Shown piece by piece: positions 24,493 through 37,060 of a DNA stretch of 64,000 nt. The stretch lies in assembly GCF_910594005.1 (NCBI RefSeq), contig NC_057847.1:22542001-22606000 (forward strand), read 5' to 3'. Within the stretch, counting starts at the first letter, position 1. Every line of letters begins with the position of its first letter. The position numbers and the translations under genes were made by a program. Below the pieces are notes generated by a model, which was not told the DNA's origin, ran no database searches, and saw only the letters and a program-made list of their open reading frames with translations. Source of the stretch: Cervus elaphus (Eukaryota > Chordata > Mammalia > Artiodactyla > Cervidae).

Positions 24493-25216
24493 TTTGTTGT
24501 TGTTGTTCGTGCCCGACTCTTTGCAACCCCATGGACTGCAGAATGCCAGGTTTCCCTGTCCTTCACTGTCTCCCAGAGTTTGCTGAAATTCATGTCCATT
24601 GAGTTGGTGATGCTCTCTAACCATCTCATCCTCTGCTGTTCTCCTCTCCTTTTGCCATCAACCTTTCCCTGCGTCAGGGTCTTTCCAGTGAGTCAGCTCT
24701 TTGTATCCGGTAGGCAACATATTGGAGCTTCAGCTTCAGCATCCGTCCTTCCAATGAGTATTCGGGACTGATTTCCTTTAGGATTGACTGGTTTAATCTC
24801 TTTGCTGTCCAAGGGACTCAAGAGTACTTTCCAGCACAATTCAAAAGCATCAATTCTTCAGTGCTCAGCCTTCTTTATGGTCCAATTTTCACATCTGTAC
24901 ATGACTAGAAAAACCATCTGTATGTTTCTATTAGAAAACCAAAAATTACTAGAAAAAAAGCTTTGACTATATGGACCTTTATCGACAAAGTGATGTCTTT
25001 GCTTTTCAATATGCTGTCTAGGTTTGTCATAGCTTTCCTTCCAAGGAGTAAACGTCTTTTAATTTTATGGCTACAGTCACCGTTGACAGTGATTTTGGAG
25101 CCCAGAAAATAAAATCTGTCACTGCTTCTATGTTTTTCACCTTCTATTTGCCATGAAGTGATGAGACCAGATGCCATGATCTTAGTTTTTCTAATGTAGA
25201 GGTTTAAGTCAGCTTT
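24493..25216 (-). mobile_element. BovB LINE 3' end with target-site duplications
   Basis: Antisense BovB from its 3' end (gactctttgcaaccccatgg) back to the RT region around Q-K-T-K-I-M-A-S-G. It is flanked by a 15 bp direct repeat ttcactcaaatacat at 24478-24492 and 25217-25231. Near 24908-24955 about 40 extra bases are present compared with other copies, with a repeated actagaaaaa word. The minus frame 25252-24905 is an RT fragment. Confidence 0.93.
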
Positions 25217-25239
25217 TTCACTCAAATACATATTGTGCT

Positions 25240-26262
25240 TCAAATTAGGCACCTTGGGGAGGATTTGTTTGAGGTATATATATTTTTATCTTTTTACTTT
25301 TAACCTGTTTGTGTCTTTGAACCTAAAGTATGTCTCTAATAAACAGCATATAGTTGTTATATGGGCTCATGTTATTGTATCTGTTCTGCCAATCGTTGCC
25401 TTTTGTTTGGGGGGTTTAATTCATTTATATTTAAAATGATTACTTGTAAAGTAGAATATTTACATCTACCTTTTTTGTTATTGTTTTCTACATGTCTTAA
25501 GTCTCTTTGTCCCTCTATTTCTTCATTTCTGCCGCCTTTTGTAGTAAACAGATAGTTTTTAATGTGCCATTTAAATTATCTTGTCATTTCTCTTATTATT
25601 TTTTCAATGATTTTCTTAGTGATTGGCCTGGGGATTACAATTAACATCTTAACTTGTACCAGTCTAATTTGGATTAATACCAACTTAAATTTTGTAGTAC
25701 AAAAAAATTTACTCATATAGTTCCTACCCTTGTGTTATTACTGTCTCACAAATTGTATGTTTTTACATTATAACCCCATAAATAAAATTTACTATTGTTT
25801 CATTATGCAGTTGTCTTTTAAATGAGATAGGAGAGAGGAAAAAAAGGTTGCAAACAAAAAACACACTTATGCTATCTTTTGTGTTTATTATAGAGTTACT
25901 TTTTCAGTGCTCTTTTCTTCTTCATGTGGGTTCAGATTACTCTCTGGTGTTCTTTAATTTCAGCCTGAATGACAACCTTTAGTATTTCTTCTAGGGCACA
26001 TCTGCTGATAATGAATCTTCTCAGTTCTTGATTATTTGAAAATGTCTTAACCTCTCCTTTATTTTTAAAGTATAATTTTGCTGGACTTACAGTTCTTCCT
26101 TAATAGTCTTTTTTCTTTGAGCACTTTGACTGTCATTCAACTGCCTTCTGTCTTCCATAAGTTTTCAATAGTCTGTTAATGATATGTCTAGGTGTGGATC
26201 CTTGTGAGTTTATCTTACTTGGATTTTGTCGAGCTTCTTAAATGTATAGATTAATGTTTCTT
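25240..26262 (-). mobile_element. Old L1, antisense, left part (split by a BovB)
   Basis: T-rich antisense L1 text: gtctctaataaacagcatat, gattggcctggggattacaa, ttctagggcacatctgctg and taatgatatgtctaggtgtg are recognisable mammalian L1 ORF segments read on the complement. It continues at about 28507 after the BovB at 26264-28495. Confidence 0.65.
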
Positions 26263-26263
26263 T

Positions 26264-28495
26264 TGGTCAATACCGAAATCAGATTGAATATATTCTTTGT
26301 AGCCAAAGAAGGAGAAGTTCTATACAGTCAGCAAAAATAAGACCAGGAGCTGACGGTTGCTCGGATCATGAACTCTTTATTGCCAAATTCAGACTTAAGT
26401 TGAAGAAAGTAGGGAAAACCACAAGACCATTCAGGTATGACCTAAATCAAATCCCTTACGATTATACAGTGGAAGTGAGAAATAGATTCAAGGGATTAGA
26501 TCTGATAGACTGCCTGAAGAACTATGAACAGACGTTCATGACATTGTACAGGAGGCAGGAATCAAGACCATCCCCAAGGAAAAGAAATGCAAAAAGGCAA
26601 AATGGTTGTTTGAGGAGCCCTTACAAATAGCTGTGAATAGAAGAAAAGTGAAAGACAAAGGAGAAAAGGAAAGATATACCCATTCGAATGCAGAGTTCCA
26701 AAGAATAGCAAGGAGAGATAAGAAAGCATTCCTCAGCGATTAATGCAAAGAAATAGAGGAAAACAACAGAATGGTAAAGATTAGAGATCTCTTCAAGAAA
26801 ATTAGAGATACCAAGGGAACATTTCATGCAAAGATGGGCACAATATAGGACAGAAATGGTATGGACTCAACAGAAGCAGAAGATATTAAGAAGAGGTGGC
26901 AAGAATACATAGAACGATACAAAAAAGATCTTCATGACCCAGATAATCATGACGGTGTGATCACTCACCTAGAGCCAGACATCCTGGAATGAGAAGCCAA
27001 GTGGGCCTTAGGAAGCATCACTACGAACAAAGCTAGTGGAGGTAACGGAATTTCAGTTGAGCTACTTGAAATCCTCAAAGATGATGCTGTGAAAGTGCTG
27101 CACTCAATATGCCAGCAAATTTGGAAAACTCAGCAGTGGCCACAGGACTGGAAAAGATCAATTTTCATTCCAACCCAAAGAAAGAATGCCAAAGAATAGT
27201 CAAAGTACTGCACAATTGCACTCATCTCACATGCTGGCAAAGCAATGCTCAAAATTCTCCAAGCCAGGCTTCAACAGTACGTGAACTGTGACCTTCCAGA
27301 TGTTCAAGCTAGATTTAGAAAAGGTAGAGGAACCAGAGATCAAATTGCCAACACCTGCTGGATCATTGAAAAAGCAAGAGAGTTCCAGAAAAACATCTAT
27401 TTCTGCTTTATTAACTATGCCAAAACCTTTGACTGTGTGGACCACAACAAACTGTGGAAAATTCTGAAAGACAAGGGAATACCAGACCACCTGACCTGCC
27501 TCTTGAGAACTCCGTATACTGTTCAGGAATCAACAGTTAGTACCATACATGGAACAACGGACTGGTTCCAAATAGGGAAAGGAGTACGTCAAGGCTGTAT
27601 ACTGTCATCCTGTTTATTTAATTTATATGCAGAGTACATCATGAGAAATGCCAGGCTAGATGAAGCACAAGCTGGAATCAAGATTGTTTGGAGAAATATC
27701 AATAGCCTCAGATATGCAGATGATACCACCCTTATGGCAGAAAGTGAAGAACTAAAGAGCCTCTTAATGAAAGTGAAAGAGGAGAGTGAAAAAGTTGGCT
27801 TAAAACTCAACATTCAGAAAACTAAGATCATGGCATCTGGCCCCATCACTTCATGGCAAATAGATGGGGAAACAGTGGAAACAGTGACAGACTTTATTTT
27901 GGGGGGCTCCAAAATCACTGCAGATGGTGACTGCAGCCATGAAATTAAAAGACACATGCTCCTTGGAAGAAAAGTTATGACCAACCTAGACAGCATATTA
28001 AAAAGCAGAGACATTATTTTGCTGACAAAGGTCCATCTAGTCAAAGCTATGGTTTTTCCAGTAGTCATGTATGGATGTGAGAGTTGGACTATAAAGAAAG
28101 CTAAACACTGAAGAATTGATGCTTTTGAACTGTGGTGTTGGAGAAGACTCTTGACAGTCCCTTGGACTGCAAGGAGATCCAGCCTGTCCATCCTAAAGGA
28201 GATCAGTCCTGAATATTCATTGGAAGGACTGATGCTGAAGCTGAAACTCCAATCCTTTGGCCACCTGATGTGAAGAACTGACTCATTTGAAAAGACCCCC
28301 TGATGCTGGGAAAGTTTGAAGGCTGGAGGAGAAGGGGATGACAGAGGATGAGATGTCTGGATGGCATCACCGACTCAAAGGACATGAGTTTGAGTAAGCT
28401 CCACGAGTTGGTGATGGACAGGGAGGCCTGGCTTGCAGCAGTCCATTGGGTTGCAAAGAGTCGAACACAACTGAGTGACTGAACTGAGCTGACTG
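26264..28495 (+). mobile_element. BovB LINE, 2.2 kb, with target-site duplications
   Basis: Starts near the end of the endonuclease (agattgaatatattctttg), includes the linker (KKVGKTTRPFRYDLNQIPYD) and the whole RT with RYADDTT, and ends in actga units. The open frame 27245-28111 (288 codons) is the longest in the window and runs from the RT core to the C-terminal region (ESWTIKKAKH). Upstream frames are broken, so it is not autonomous. Flanked by aatgtttcttt (26253-26263) and aatgtttattt (28496-28506). Confidence 0.94.
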
Positions 28496-28506
28496 AATGT
28501 TTATTT

Positions 28507-28760
28507 AAGCAAATATGTGATATTTTGTCCCATGTTTCTTCAAATATCCTTTCTTCTCCTTTTCCTGTTTCATGTGTGGGGTACCTTCAATTCTCTGACA
28601 GGAAGTTTACTTAGCTTTTTGTTTCTGCTTTCACAGAACATCAAGGTCAACCAGAGATGGGAGTTTAAGACCTTCTCTGGTCTTTTCTGAGCATACATTC
28701 AACTCTATATTTCCAGGAATATGTCAGAACGTTTCAAATCTCCCTAGTAATATCTTATTC
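28507..28760 (-). mobile_element. Old L1, antisense, right part
   Basis: Resumes the antisense L1 text with gtcccatgtttcttcaaata, the complement of a conserved L1 segment, after the BovB insertion. The end is uncertain. Confidence 0.5.
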
Positions 28761-29997
28761 CCCCATTTCTTCTTTTAGGTTTTCTGGTCAGCTTCTTGTT
28801 AGCTGTAAGTGTTTCTCTGCTTAAAGCAGTTGTGATATTAAACAGTTACTGCCATTTTCTCCCCCACAAATGCTTTGGGATAAAGGATGTTCTTAGTGAG
28901 CAAGCTCCAAGTCAGGTCAAATAAAAAAAGCTTTATGAGTGGAGGTTTCCATGGAGCTGTCAAATAGGTCAAATAATAACAATTCTCTATGAATGTTACT
29001 TTTGGGGAGCTCCAAACCCATTCTTCCTCTGCCAGTGGCTACTTGGCCACTAGTTTTCACAGCTAGCATGATTATGAGTCTGTTGGTTTTCACCACTACC
29101 CCAGAGCTTGAGATAGGGAGATGAGAATAAGGTAAGTTAAAATAACACACAACTTGCTGTCCTTATAGAGATTCAACTATTTTTCTTGAAGGAACACTCT
29201 TTGGATTTTCATAAGCCTCTCTTTAATTTCCACAGTTTTCAAAAAGTTGATTTTGACCATTTTTTGCTAGTATTCTCATTCATTTATGGAGGGACAAATT
29301 TTTAGTGGGCTTTAGCAATTTGGAAAGTCTCTCTGTTCTACCTATCTTCTTTGAAATTTCTCTATTACCTAGAGTAATAGGTTAGACAAACTTACACACT
29401 GATGTAAGACAGAATACTTCTATAATATATCACGAATATATTCTCTTTTGCTTTCTTGTTCATGGATCTCCTTTCTTTGACTATATCTCTGCTAGGAAGC
29501 ATGTGATTGGTATTTTGTAGTAATAAAAATGTGATACTTATTCTAATTTCAAGGAAAGAAGAAAATCTTTAAAATATTAAACATTAAAATAGCACCATCA
29601 CCACCATGACCAGTCATCTTGAAATGTAAGATTTGTGTTGTTGTGTAACTTCCTTTAAACGAGAACCTTAGGACATTCTTTTTGATTGTCTATTGTCTGG
29701 CAAATTCAGGGCTGCTGAACCTTATTATGCCGATATTTAATGTTGCTAGTTGAAAAATAAAAGATCCAGATGGCCCAACTCCCTTTTGATAGTTTAGCAA
29801 GGAAGTGGATCAGTAGATCTATCTTCCAGGTACTAGCAACTGAGCTCTGAGGCTCCCACTTGGTGCCAAGGCTGCTTCTTTATAAGGAAGCTCCATTGTT
29901 AGAGCCATCTAGTTGTATCCAACCTCCTTTTCCCACAAAATATAGAGAATGTTATATGGATGGAGTGTTGACACTGGAACAATTTATGCCTGACCTG

Positions 29998-30366
29998 ATG
30001 CTTTTGAACTGTGGTGTTGGAGAAGACTCTTGAGAGACCCTTGGACTGCAAGGAGATCCAACCGGTCCATCCTAAAAGAGATCGGTCTTGGGTGTTCATT
30101 GGAAGGACTGATATTGAAGCTGAAACTCCAGTCCTTTCGCCACCTGATGCGAAGAGTTGACTCATTTGAAAAGACCCTGATGCTGGGAAAGATTGAAGGC
30201 AGGAGGAGAAGGGGACGACAGAGGATGAGATAGTTGGATGGCATCACCAACTCAATGGACATGAGTTTGGGTAAATTCCAGGAGTTGGTGATAGACAGGG
30301 AGGCCTGGCGTGCTGCAGTTCATGGGGTTGCAAAGAATTGGACACGACTGAGTGACTGAACTGAAC
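29998..30366 (+). mobile_element. BovB LINE 3' end
   Basis: Begins gatgcttttgaactgtggtg and ends in actgaactgaactg. Covers only the last 370 bp of BovB. No clear target duplication. Confidence 0.92.
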
Positions 30367-30969
30367 TGGGCTGTGCAGGGATAATATCACTTTGATATTT
30401 CTGGGCTTATATGGCCCCAAATCCCCCTCCCCAAATATAGCCCTATTTTATAAATAACCTCCATAGCAGTAGTAATGTATGTGTCTATACCCTATTTGCA
30501 TAATGCTAATTATAATAATCAAACATCAGTGAAGTAAAGGAAATATTTCTAATAAACTTTTGTGTCTTCCAAAAATCTTAGGAAACTCAAGGAAACATTT
30601 CCTAAACATCTAGCTTTCACCTCTCAAATATGTTTAATTTATTTTTTTTTCTTTTTCCTGACTTAGAATATGAAGACTAAATGAAAGACAAACCTTCTCA
30701 TTACCCTATTCATTTTGGGTCAGTGGCCTTGTCACTTTAGTAAAACTGTCACAGAGAAGGATAAAAGCTATAAAAAACATTCCATGAAAACAAGGCACAT
30801 GAAGAAGTACTGAGATCAAACATAAAATAGTAGCCTATGTGGGTCAGCTGTCCCCTATATTGATGCCACACAGTAAACAGAATCATGGCAACTTGGAAGT
30901 CTTAATGTTTGGTTTTTTTATGCTTTACTCTCTCATTTTTTTAGGTCTCTCATTTAACATGCCTTTGTT

Positions 30970-30994
30970 AATATTTTAACTAAGTTAAAATATT
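30970..30994. repeat. Perfect 11 bp AT-rich inverted repeat with 3-base loop
   Basis: aatattttaac and gttaaaatatt flank taa; the word ttaatatttta recurs twice downstream to about 31030. Confidence 0.85.
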
Positions 30995-31385
30995 TTAAGT
31001 TAATATTTTATAATAAGTTAATATTTTAGCATTGAGTCCACTTCTCCTTTCTTGCTGTGTAGAGGTATGTACAGGACCTGTGGGAAGGTATGCCCTCAAT
31101 CCAGAGCAGATGGGTGGAGGTGCCCACAGGCGCCCCAAAGGGAAATGGGATAGGGCTACTTGACACATCTAGATGGGTAGAATTTTAATCTTATCCTTTA
31201 TTGTCAACAGTTTTACCAGCTAGCATATTTTTACTTCAGCACCTCTCCAAATCTGACAACAATGCCACAGCCAAAAAACAGTAACATCTTTCCTGTCCCA
31301 GTAGATAAGCAGTTAAACAGACCACACCTCACCTAGTATTTTTAATAAAAGAAGAATCTTTGGGCTATAAGGAACTAATAGTGAG

Positions 31386-31500
31386 AGCTTTCTATGTGCT
31401 ATGCATTATTCAATATTATATTGTTGTATCCTCAAGACAACCCTGTAAAATGGGCTGTATTTCCCCTAATTTCTATTATGGAAACTAATAGTCAGAGTTA
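31386..31500 (+). mobile_element. MIR SINE remnant
   Basis: ttctatgtgctatgcattat followed by atcctcaagacaaccctgta fits the MIR core order. Confidence 0.55.
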
Positions 31501-32542
31501 TTAAAATTTGATCTGTTATTAAAATTTGCTATGAGACTTCATAGCAAGGAAATGATGTTGGGCCAAGATACAAAGAAAAACAAAGAACAGAAACAACCCC
31601 CCAAACCCAGATTTCCTCAGCTATGAAACCAAGCAGTTGTCACTACATGATACTAAATTGTAAACACCAACTACTCAAAGTAATGCCATTTGACACCCAA
31701 CTGAGAGGTGCAAGACGCTTCTCAAAATGACACCAACTCCTTGGAGTGATAAATCTCATCATTCCAATTGTACAACTTGAGGAAATGAAGGACAGAAAAT
31801 GTGTTATTTGGTTTCCAATGCCTAAAATGAGAAATACAAGTGTAATGAAGTGTCCTCAAGATAGACCATAATGGCAAGTCCATTAACAGGTTCAGGTCAT
31901 GATAAAATTAAGGAAGGTCTTCAACTTAGAGCATCTTCCTCCCCCATCACAGTACAACAACTGACAGGCTGGTTCTACTTGCTAATTAAGTTCTCTCCCT
32001 TTACCTTTTATGTCTAAGACTTACTTGGTAACCTTCAAAGATATACTGAGGGCAGTGGGAAATTATTAATGTCCTAGATCTAGGCATTTGAGATTCTCCT
32101 GCTGGGGTCCTAGCTTTGAGTTCAACTGATATTGACTTAGTTCCTTAATCTCCTAATTAAAAGACAACTTCAAATAATGTTGCACAGCTCAAAGCTGCAG
32201 GAAGGACCCAGGGATTGACAGGCTTACTTGAGAAGAAAAAGTAAGGAAGGGCATTTCTCTTTGTGAGCCAAAAGTTCAGACTGACCTCTGGTCAACGAAG
32301 CAAGATGGAAGCTAGTACCAGGTACGAGGTGTAGATCATAAACCAGTTGCTATTTACAAAGCATAAAAAAGACATTTCTGTCTGTGTTCCTGATTCTTCG
32401 TCTCTCTGAATCCTACCCTCACTGGATAATACTCAGCCTATCAGAGGGCAATTGATAATCAATCATGACCTGAAAATAAGAAAACAGATTGTGTCTATGT
32501 TGAAACTTCTATTCCTTACCCAATGATCTGTGGTCACAGTTT

Positions 32543-32563
32543 TTATTATTATTATTATTATTA
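32543..32563. repeat. (ATT)n microsatellite
   Basis: Seven tandem TTA/ATT units. Confidence 0.92.
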
Positions 32564-33339
32564 ATGATTGTTAACACATCAAGGAGAGTGTGTTAGTTCA
32601 ATCTTGCAAATGTTAAATTTGAGGTGTCTGTGGATAACCAGGAGGAAATGTCCAGAAAGTGCTTAGATGCATATGTAGGGAACTTAGGACTCAATGGGCT
32701 GCTGACATGTGTGTGGGAACCATAAGTATAAATGTAGTTGTGTTTGTGCATGGAACCACACAATATAGAGGCTGGCCTCCTCTATTAGAGCCTTATTCAT
32801 CACTTCTACCATTTAGTCTAAGTTTTAGCTCTCCTGTTCATTATACCAGTACAGAAAACCTCACACTTCTAAAGCTTTAGTCCTGTTGTGGTTTTGTCTG
32901 AATTGCTTTTACCTTCTTTCTCTGCCAGATGACTCTTACTTATCTTCCTTATAAGATCAGCTTATACCAACTTCCTTTGTGAAGTAGTTCCCAAATATCA
33001 TTCCCAGCCTAGACAGACTGATCCTTCTTTTCTCTGTTTCCATAATGTCTTTACATCTTCATTTAGAGCATCACAATCCATTGTCATTGCTTGTGAGCAT
33101 CCTGAAGGTGGGGCCTCTTTAGCTTCTGTCTATATCTCATTCTGTACAGGTAGGGGGAGGGGCTGAGGAGACCATATGTATATAGATGGGTTCCTATGTA
33201 TCAATTCCTTTTAGTCAGGAAAAAAAGAAAAGACCCTTATAGATCACTTGATCCAAGATTCACTTACGACTTTCCAACATTTTGCAGCAGCCCAACTAAT
33301 GGTCATTCTTGAAAGACTGAAGTATTGGGAGTCTCTAGG

Positions 33340-33705
33340 AAAGACAACTCCCATCACTTCATGGCTAATAGAAGGGGGAAAAGTAGAAACTGTGTCAGAT
33401 TTTCATTTCTTGGGCTCCGAGTGACAGTGACTGCAGCCATGAAATTAAAAGACGCTTGCTCCTTGGAAGAAAAGCTATGACAAACCTAGACAGTGTATTA
33501 AAAAGCAGAGACATTACTTTGCTGATAAAGGTCCATATAGTCAAAGCTATGTTTTTTCCAGTAGTCATGTATGGATGTGAGAGCTGGATTGTAAAGAAAG
33601 CTGAGCACTAAAGAATTGATGCCTTTGAATTGTGCTGCAGAAGACTCTTGAGAGTCTCTTAGACTGCAGGGAGATCAAATCAGTCAATCCTAAAGGAAAT
33701 CAGTC
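33340..33705 (+). mobile_element. BovB LINE internal fragment
   Basis: Runs from the segment cccatcacttcatggctaat (after the RT core) through gtatggatgtgagagctgg to ctaaaggaaatcagtc; truncated at both ends, with a small deletion near 33420. No open frame remains. Confidence 0.9.
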
Positions 33706-34465
33706 TCTCTGATTTTGAGAACAAAACCATCAATACAGACACAGTCTAATGATTAACATTATTTTATTCATATATTTTGTCTTCTAATTTAGAGGCTCAT
33801 TTTGAGAATTAATTCTAAAAAATAGTCTTATATTTATTTTCATACAGTTTTCTATGTTTGAACCTTTAGCTGAGAGAAGTTTTTCAGACAATTAAACTTG
33901 GTGAAGTTCCTCGTCCTGGGGTATTTTATTTGTCTAATTTGTTTTACTTGTATTGATTTCTCTCCTATGCCTCTTGGCACCTTGTCGACCCTGATGTTTA
34001 TATTTACTCACTGGGCCTCATTTCACGGACAGCCGCATTTCAGGAATTATGTGTTTTGTGCAATAGGGCAATTCTCTTTTATCCCCCCACAGTCACTATG
34101 TTTAAGCTCATGAAGTTCTCTTTGAAGTCAGTGTGAGTCTCACACTTGGAATCAAGATACCACTGAGGAAGAGGAATCAAACTGTAGCTCTTTACAGGAA
34201 ACTCACTTAAAAACCCAAGCTTCTTATGCGCCTGGTCCTAGTAAAATACAAGCTAAAGGATTTCTTTACTATTTTCTTGTTACTTTAAACTAATCTTGAT
34301 CTTAACTCTTTAAAGAGTTAGAAAAACCTAACTGGCTATTTTGCAGTTATGCACATGGCAACCGAGATCCACTGAGCTAACACGATCTCATCTGCACTCA
34401 CTGCCTATGGAGGAATCAAATTATTGACGTGTTTCTAAACTGCAGTGAATCTTAGATTGATTGTG

Positions 34466-34885
34466 AAAGTGTTAGTGACTTAGTCGTGTCCAACTGTTTG
34501 TGACCCACCAGGCTCCTCTGTCCATGGAATTCTCTAGACAAGAATATTGGAGTGGGTTGTCATGTCCTGCTCAAGGATATCTTCCCAACCCAGGGATCAA
34601 ACCCCACTCCCTTGCATTGCTGGACTGCCTGGTGGCTCAGATGGGAAAGAATCATCCTGCAATGCAGGAGACCCAGGTTCAATCCCTGGGTTGGGAAGAT
34701 ACCCTGAAGAAGGAAATGGCAACTCACTCCAATATTCCTGTGTGGAGAATTTCATGGACAGAGGAGCCTGGTGGGCTACAGTCCATGGGGGTGCAAAGAG
34801 TCAGACACGACTGAGTGACCAACACTTTCACTTTCACTCTTGCATTGCAGGCAGATTCTTGACCATCTGAACCATCAGAGAAGCC
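34466..34885 (-). mobile_element. Bov-tA SINE, antisense, split by a second Bov-tA
   Basis: Left part 34466-34620 and right part 34849-34885 form one antisense Bov-tA. The outer flanks cttagattgattgtg (34451-34465) and cttagattgattatg (34886-34900) are its target duplication with one mismatch. The interruption is the plus-strand Bov-tA at 34621-34838. Confidence 0.93.
34621..34838 (+). mobile_element. Bov-tA SINE inserted in a Bov-tA
   Basis: Plus-strand Bov-tA with head ctggtggctcagatggg, middle and tail ending ctttcactttcact. It is flanked by the perfect 10 bp repeat cttgcattgc (34611-34620 and 34839-34848), a duplication of part of the host SINE. Confidence 0.95.
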
Positions 34886-36748
34886 CTTAGATTGATTATG
34901 GCCCCAACTGACCTTCCTCAGTTCTCAGATCCCTGCTTAGCCTCCCCCAGTCCCAGCATATCTTTCTCATTTCCTTCCCTAGCTCATCCCCAGGGTCCCA
35001 CCACAGCTCTACTTATCACACTGTAGGTCAGCACTTTCTACACTGTTTCATCACAGAAGATGTAAAAAAAAAAAAGTATGGTACACAAGCAGCACAGAAT
35101 GAATTAACTGATCAACGAATCTCTGCAAGAAATGATCAGCATTCAATCACACCCTTTTATAAACTGACAAATGACTTCATTAAATTGGATCCTTATATCA
35201 GGCGCATTTTCATGTTTCTTCCTGTATTCTGCTTTCATTGCAGCACAACATGAATTTCACTTCTCATGGGCATAATCAACAGAAAATAGAACATGGACTT
35301 TTTTTGTTGTCCTTTTGCTTGTTTGGGAAAATAAAGACCTTGTCTTCTCTTTGAAGTCCTCAGTCTTTTTACTCCTTTGATTTAACCACCACCTCTTCTT
35401 TTTATTAATGCTTCCATTTTCAGCCAGAGATCCATAAGGAATAAGTTTATGTACAAGTAACATTTAATATGCAATAAGGACTGAATAACAAGCGTCACAA
35501 ATCCATGTTGAACTTATGAGATGCAGACCAACGGTTATTACAGATGAGATGTATTAATGGTGGTAAATACTGTCTGTGCTTCCCTCTCATTCACGTATCC
35601 AGTGGCCTCTGCATGCCAGTTCCTGGCATTCCCAGTACAGCACAAATTCCACACAGACACATTATTGCATAGTAACAATGACTATGTACAGAATTTAGTG
35701 TTTTTCTTATGTACACTGCAGCTTAGATTAAAAAGTCAATAGGGTTATTATTATTACTATAGGACACTCATTAAAATCTTCAGGAACCCAGGGTTCCACA
35801 GAATGTAGTTTGAAAAGCATTGCCCTGTACACTTACATTCATTTACGTAATTTCAATTATTACTGGCCAAGCCATAAACCTAACATCCTCCAGGAAATCT
35901 TCCTTGATATTGCTAATTTGAATAGTACTCCAGTTTGCATTTCTGCAGCTCCTGGCAGTGCTCAGTGGGTACAGGAGGAAGAAATGATGGAAGGGAGGGA
36001 TGAAGTGGGGAATCTTACTAATTCTTATGGCATTTGTGTAAATTTCACCTTTGTAGTGAAAGGGGCACAGGGGAAAGTTAACAAAATCATTTAACATAAA
36101 ATTCCTTGTTAAAATCATACATGGATGTATTTTAAATTATTAATGTCAAGGGTAGAGTTAAAACATGTTTCTCAGTAAGATTGTGTAAGTAGGAAATGTA
36201 TTTTTGTTAAGAAATATACTCTGAAACTGCAAAAAATGGTTACAAAACACTAAGATGGAGTCTAGACATGCTCTTTTGCTACACTTAAACTTTTGTAAAT
36301 TTTCAATTTATTTCTGAGTTCTTCCTCATTCTTGGGTTTCATTTTCCCTAGTATCAAGCATCTAGTCTGCTCTGTTAAGAGGTGTGGGCTTAGGAGGGTG
36401 AGTGTAATTTATTATGCCATGGCATTGGCATCTTGTTGTCAATTTTGGTCATTTCTGGATTATCTGTTCTACCTCTACCTGCTTTGGGGACTAAATAAAA
36501 CCTAGAGTTGTTCTCTGGATCGTAAAGAATCTATAATTTCTACCCATGGAGCTGATTATTTTACAAGATAGCAGGTAAGTCATTTTGACGTAGCTGCTGC
36601 TAATTACCTTGCTGTTGTTCTGTGACTGAGGTCACATACCCCTTCTTAATGAGGATGGATAGTCCTGCTACGGGAGTACTTTTACAGGCTAGCTTTCAGG
36701 TAAACTGATGTTTTTCTTTTCTTTCTGCCTGCCTTGGTGTTCTGATAG

Positions 36749-36881
36749 TTTCAAAGAAAGCATGGAGAAATCATCGTACTCGGACTGGCTAATAAATAAC
36801 AGTGTTGCCGAGCTGGTGGCTTCCACAGGCCTTCCAGTGAACATCAGTGATGCCTACCAGGATCCCCGCTTTGATGCCGAG
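36749..36881 (+). CDS. PDE11A: PDE11A internal coding exon (GAF-B core), 133 nt
   Basis: One base completes the split serine codon, then 44 codons follow, starting F-K-E-S-M-E-K-S-S-Y and ending D-P-R-F-D-A-E. It contains the classical GAF signature V-A-x-T-G-x-P-x-N-I-x-D-A-Y-x-D-P-R-F, seen here as VASTGLPVNISDAYQDPRF. The acceptor has a long T/C tract ending in ttctgatag and the donor is gtaaga. The codon after N-N-S is GTT (Val), where I recall isoleucine in human PDE11A, a conservative change. An open frame runs through the exon into flanking intron on both sides, but the splice borders and phase match define it. It is separated from its neighbours by 21.0 kb and 13.2 kb introns. Confidence 0.97.
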
Positions 36882-37060
36882 GTAAGAGGAGGCCTCTGGT
36901 TGCATTTTTTAAGGTTCCATTGTCACCCTGTGGATGCATTGCTGGTCAGAGCCCCAAAGGAACATCATACAAATCCACAGCAACTCCTGAGTTGACTGGC
37001 AGTTCTTCTGAATCTTTCCCCTATGATCTGACTTTCCGCATCTCCTACTGCTGACCGACA

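Larger units (their letters stand above)
15716..36748 (+). other. PDE11A: PDE11A intron, 21,033 bp
   Basis: Bounded by gtaggc and ttctgatag. Apart from listed repeats, the stretches 15916-16345, 17321-19626, 19979-21640, 22471-24477, 28800-29996, 30367-31385, 31501-33340, 33706-34450 and 34901-36748 contain no open frame of supported coding value. Small open frames there (for example 23938-24201, 32659-32880, 35810-36094) have no domain or conservation evidence that I can see. Confidence 0.85.

Noticed and set aside
24498..24900. Possible separate Bov-tA SINE
   Set aside because: The text continues into the BovB RT region; BovB and Bov-tA share the 3' tail, so this is one BovB end.
27245..28111. 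288-codon open frame, the longest in the window, as a gene
   Set aside because: It is the RT part of a BovB copy with target duplications, lacking its 5' half.
36708..36995. 95-codon open frame as a complete small gene
   Set aside because: The central part is a PDE11A exon; the ends are read-through into intron past an AG acceptor and GT donor.
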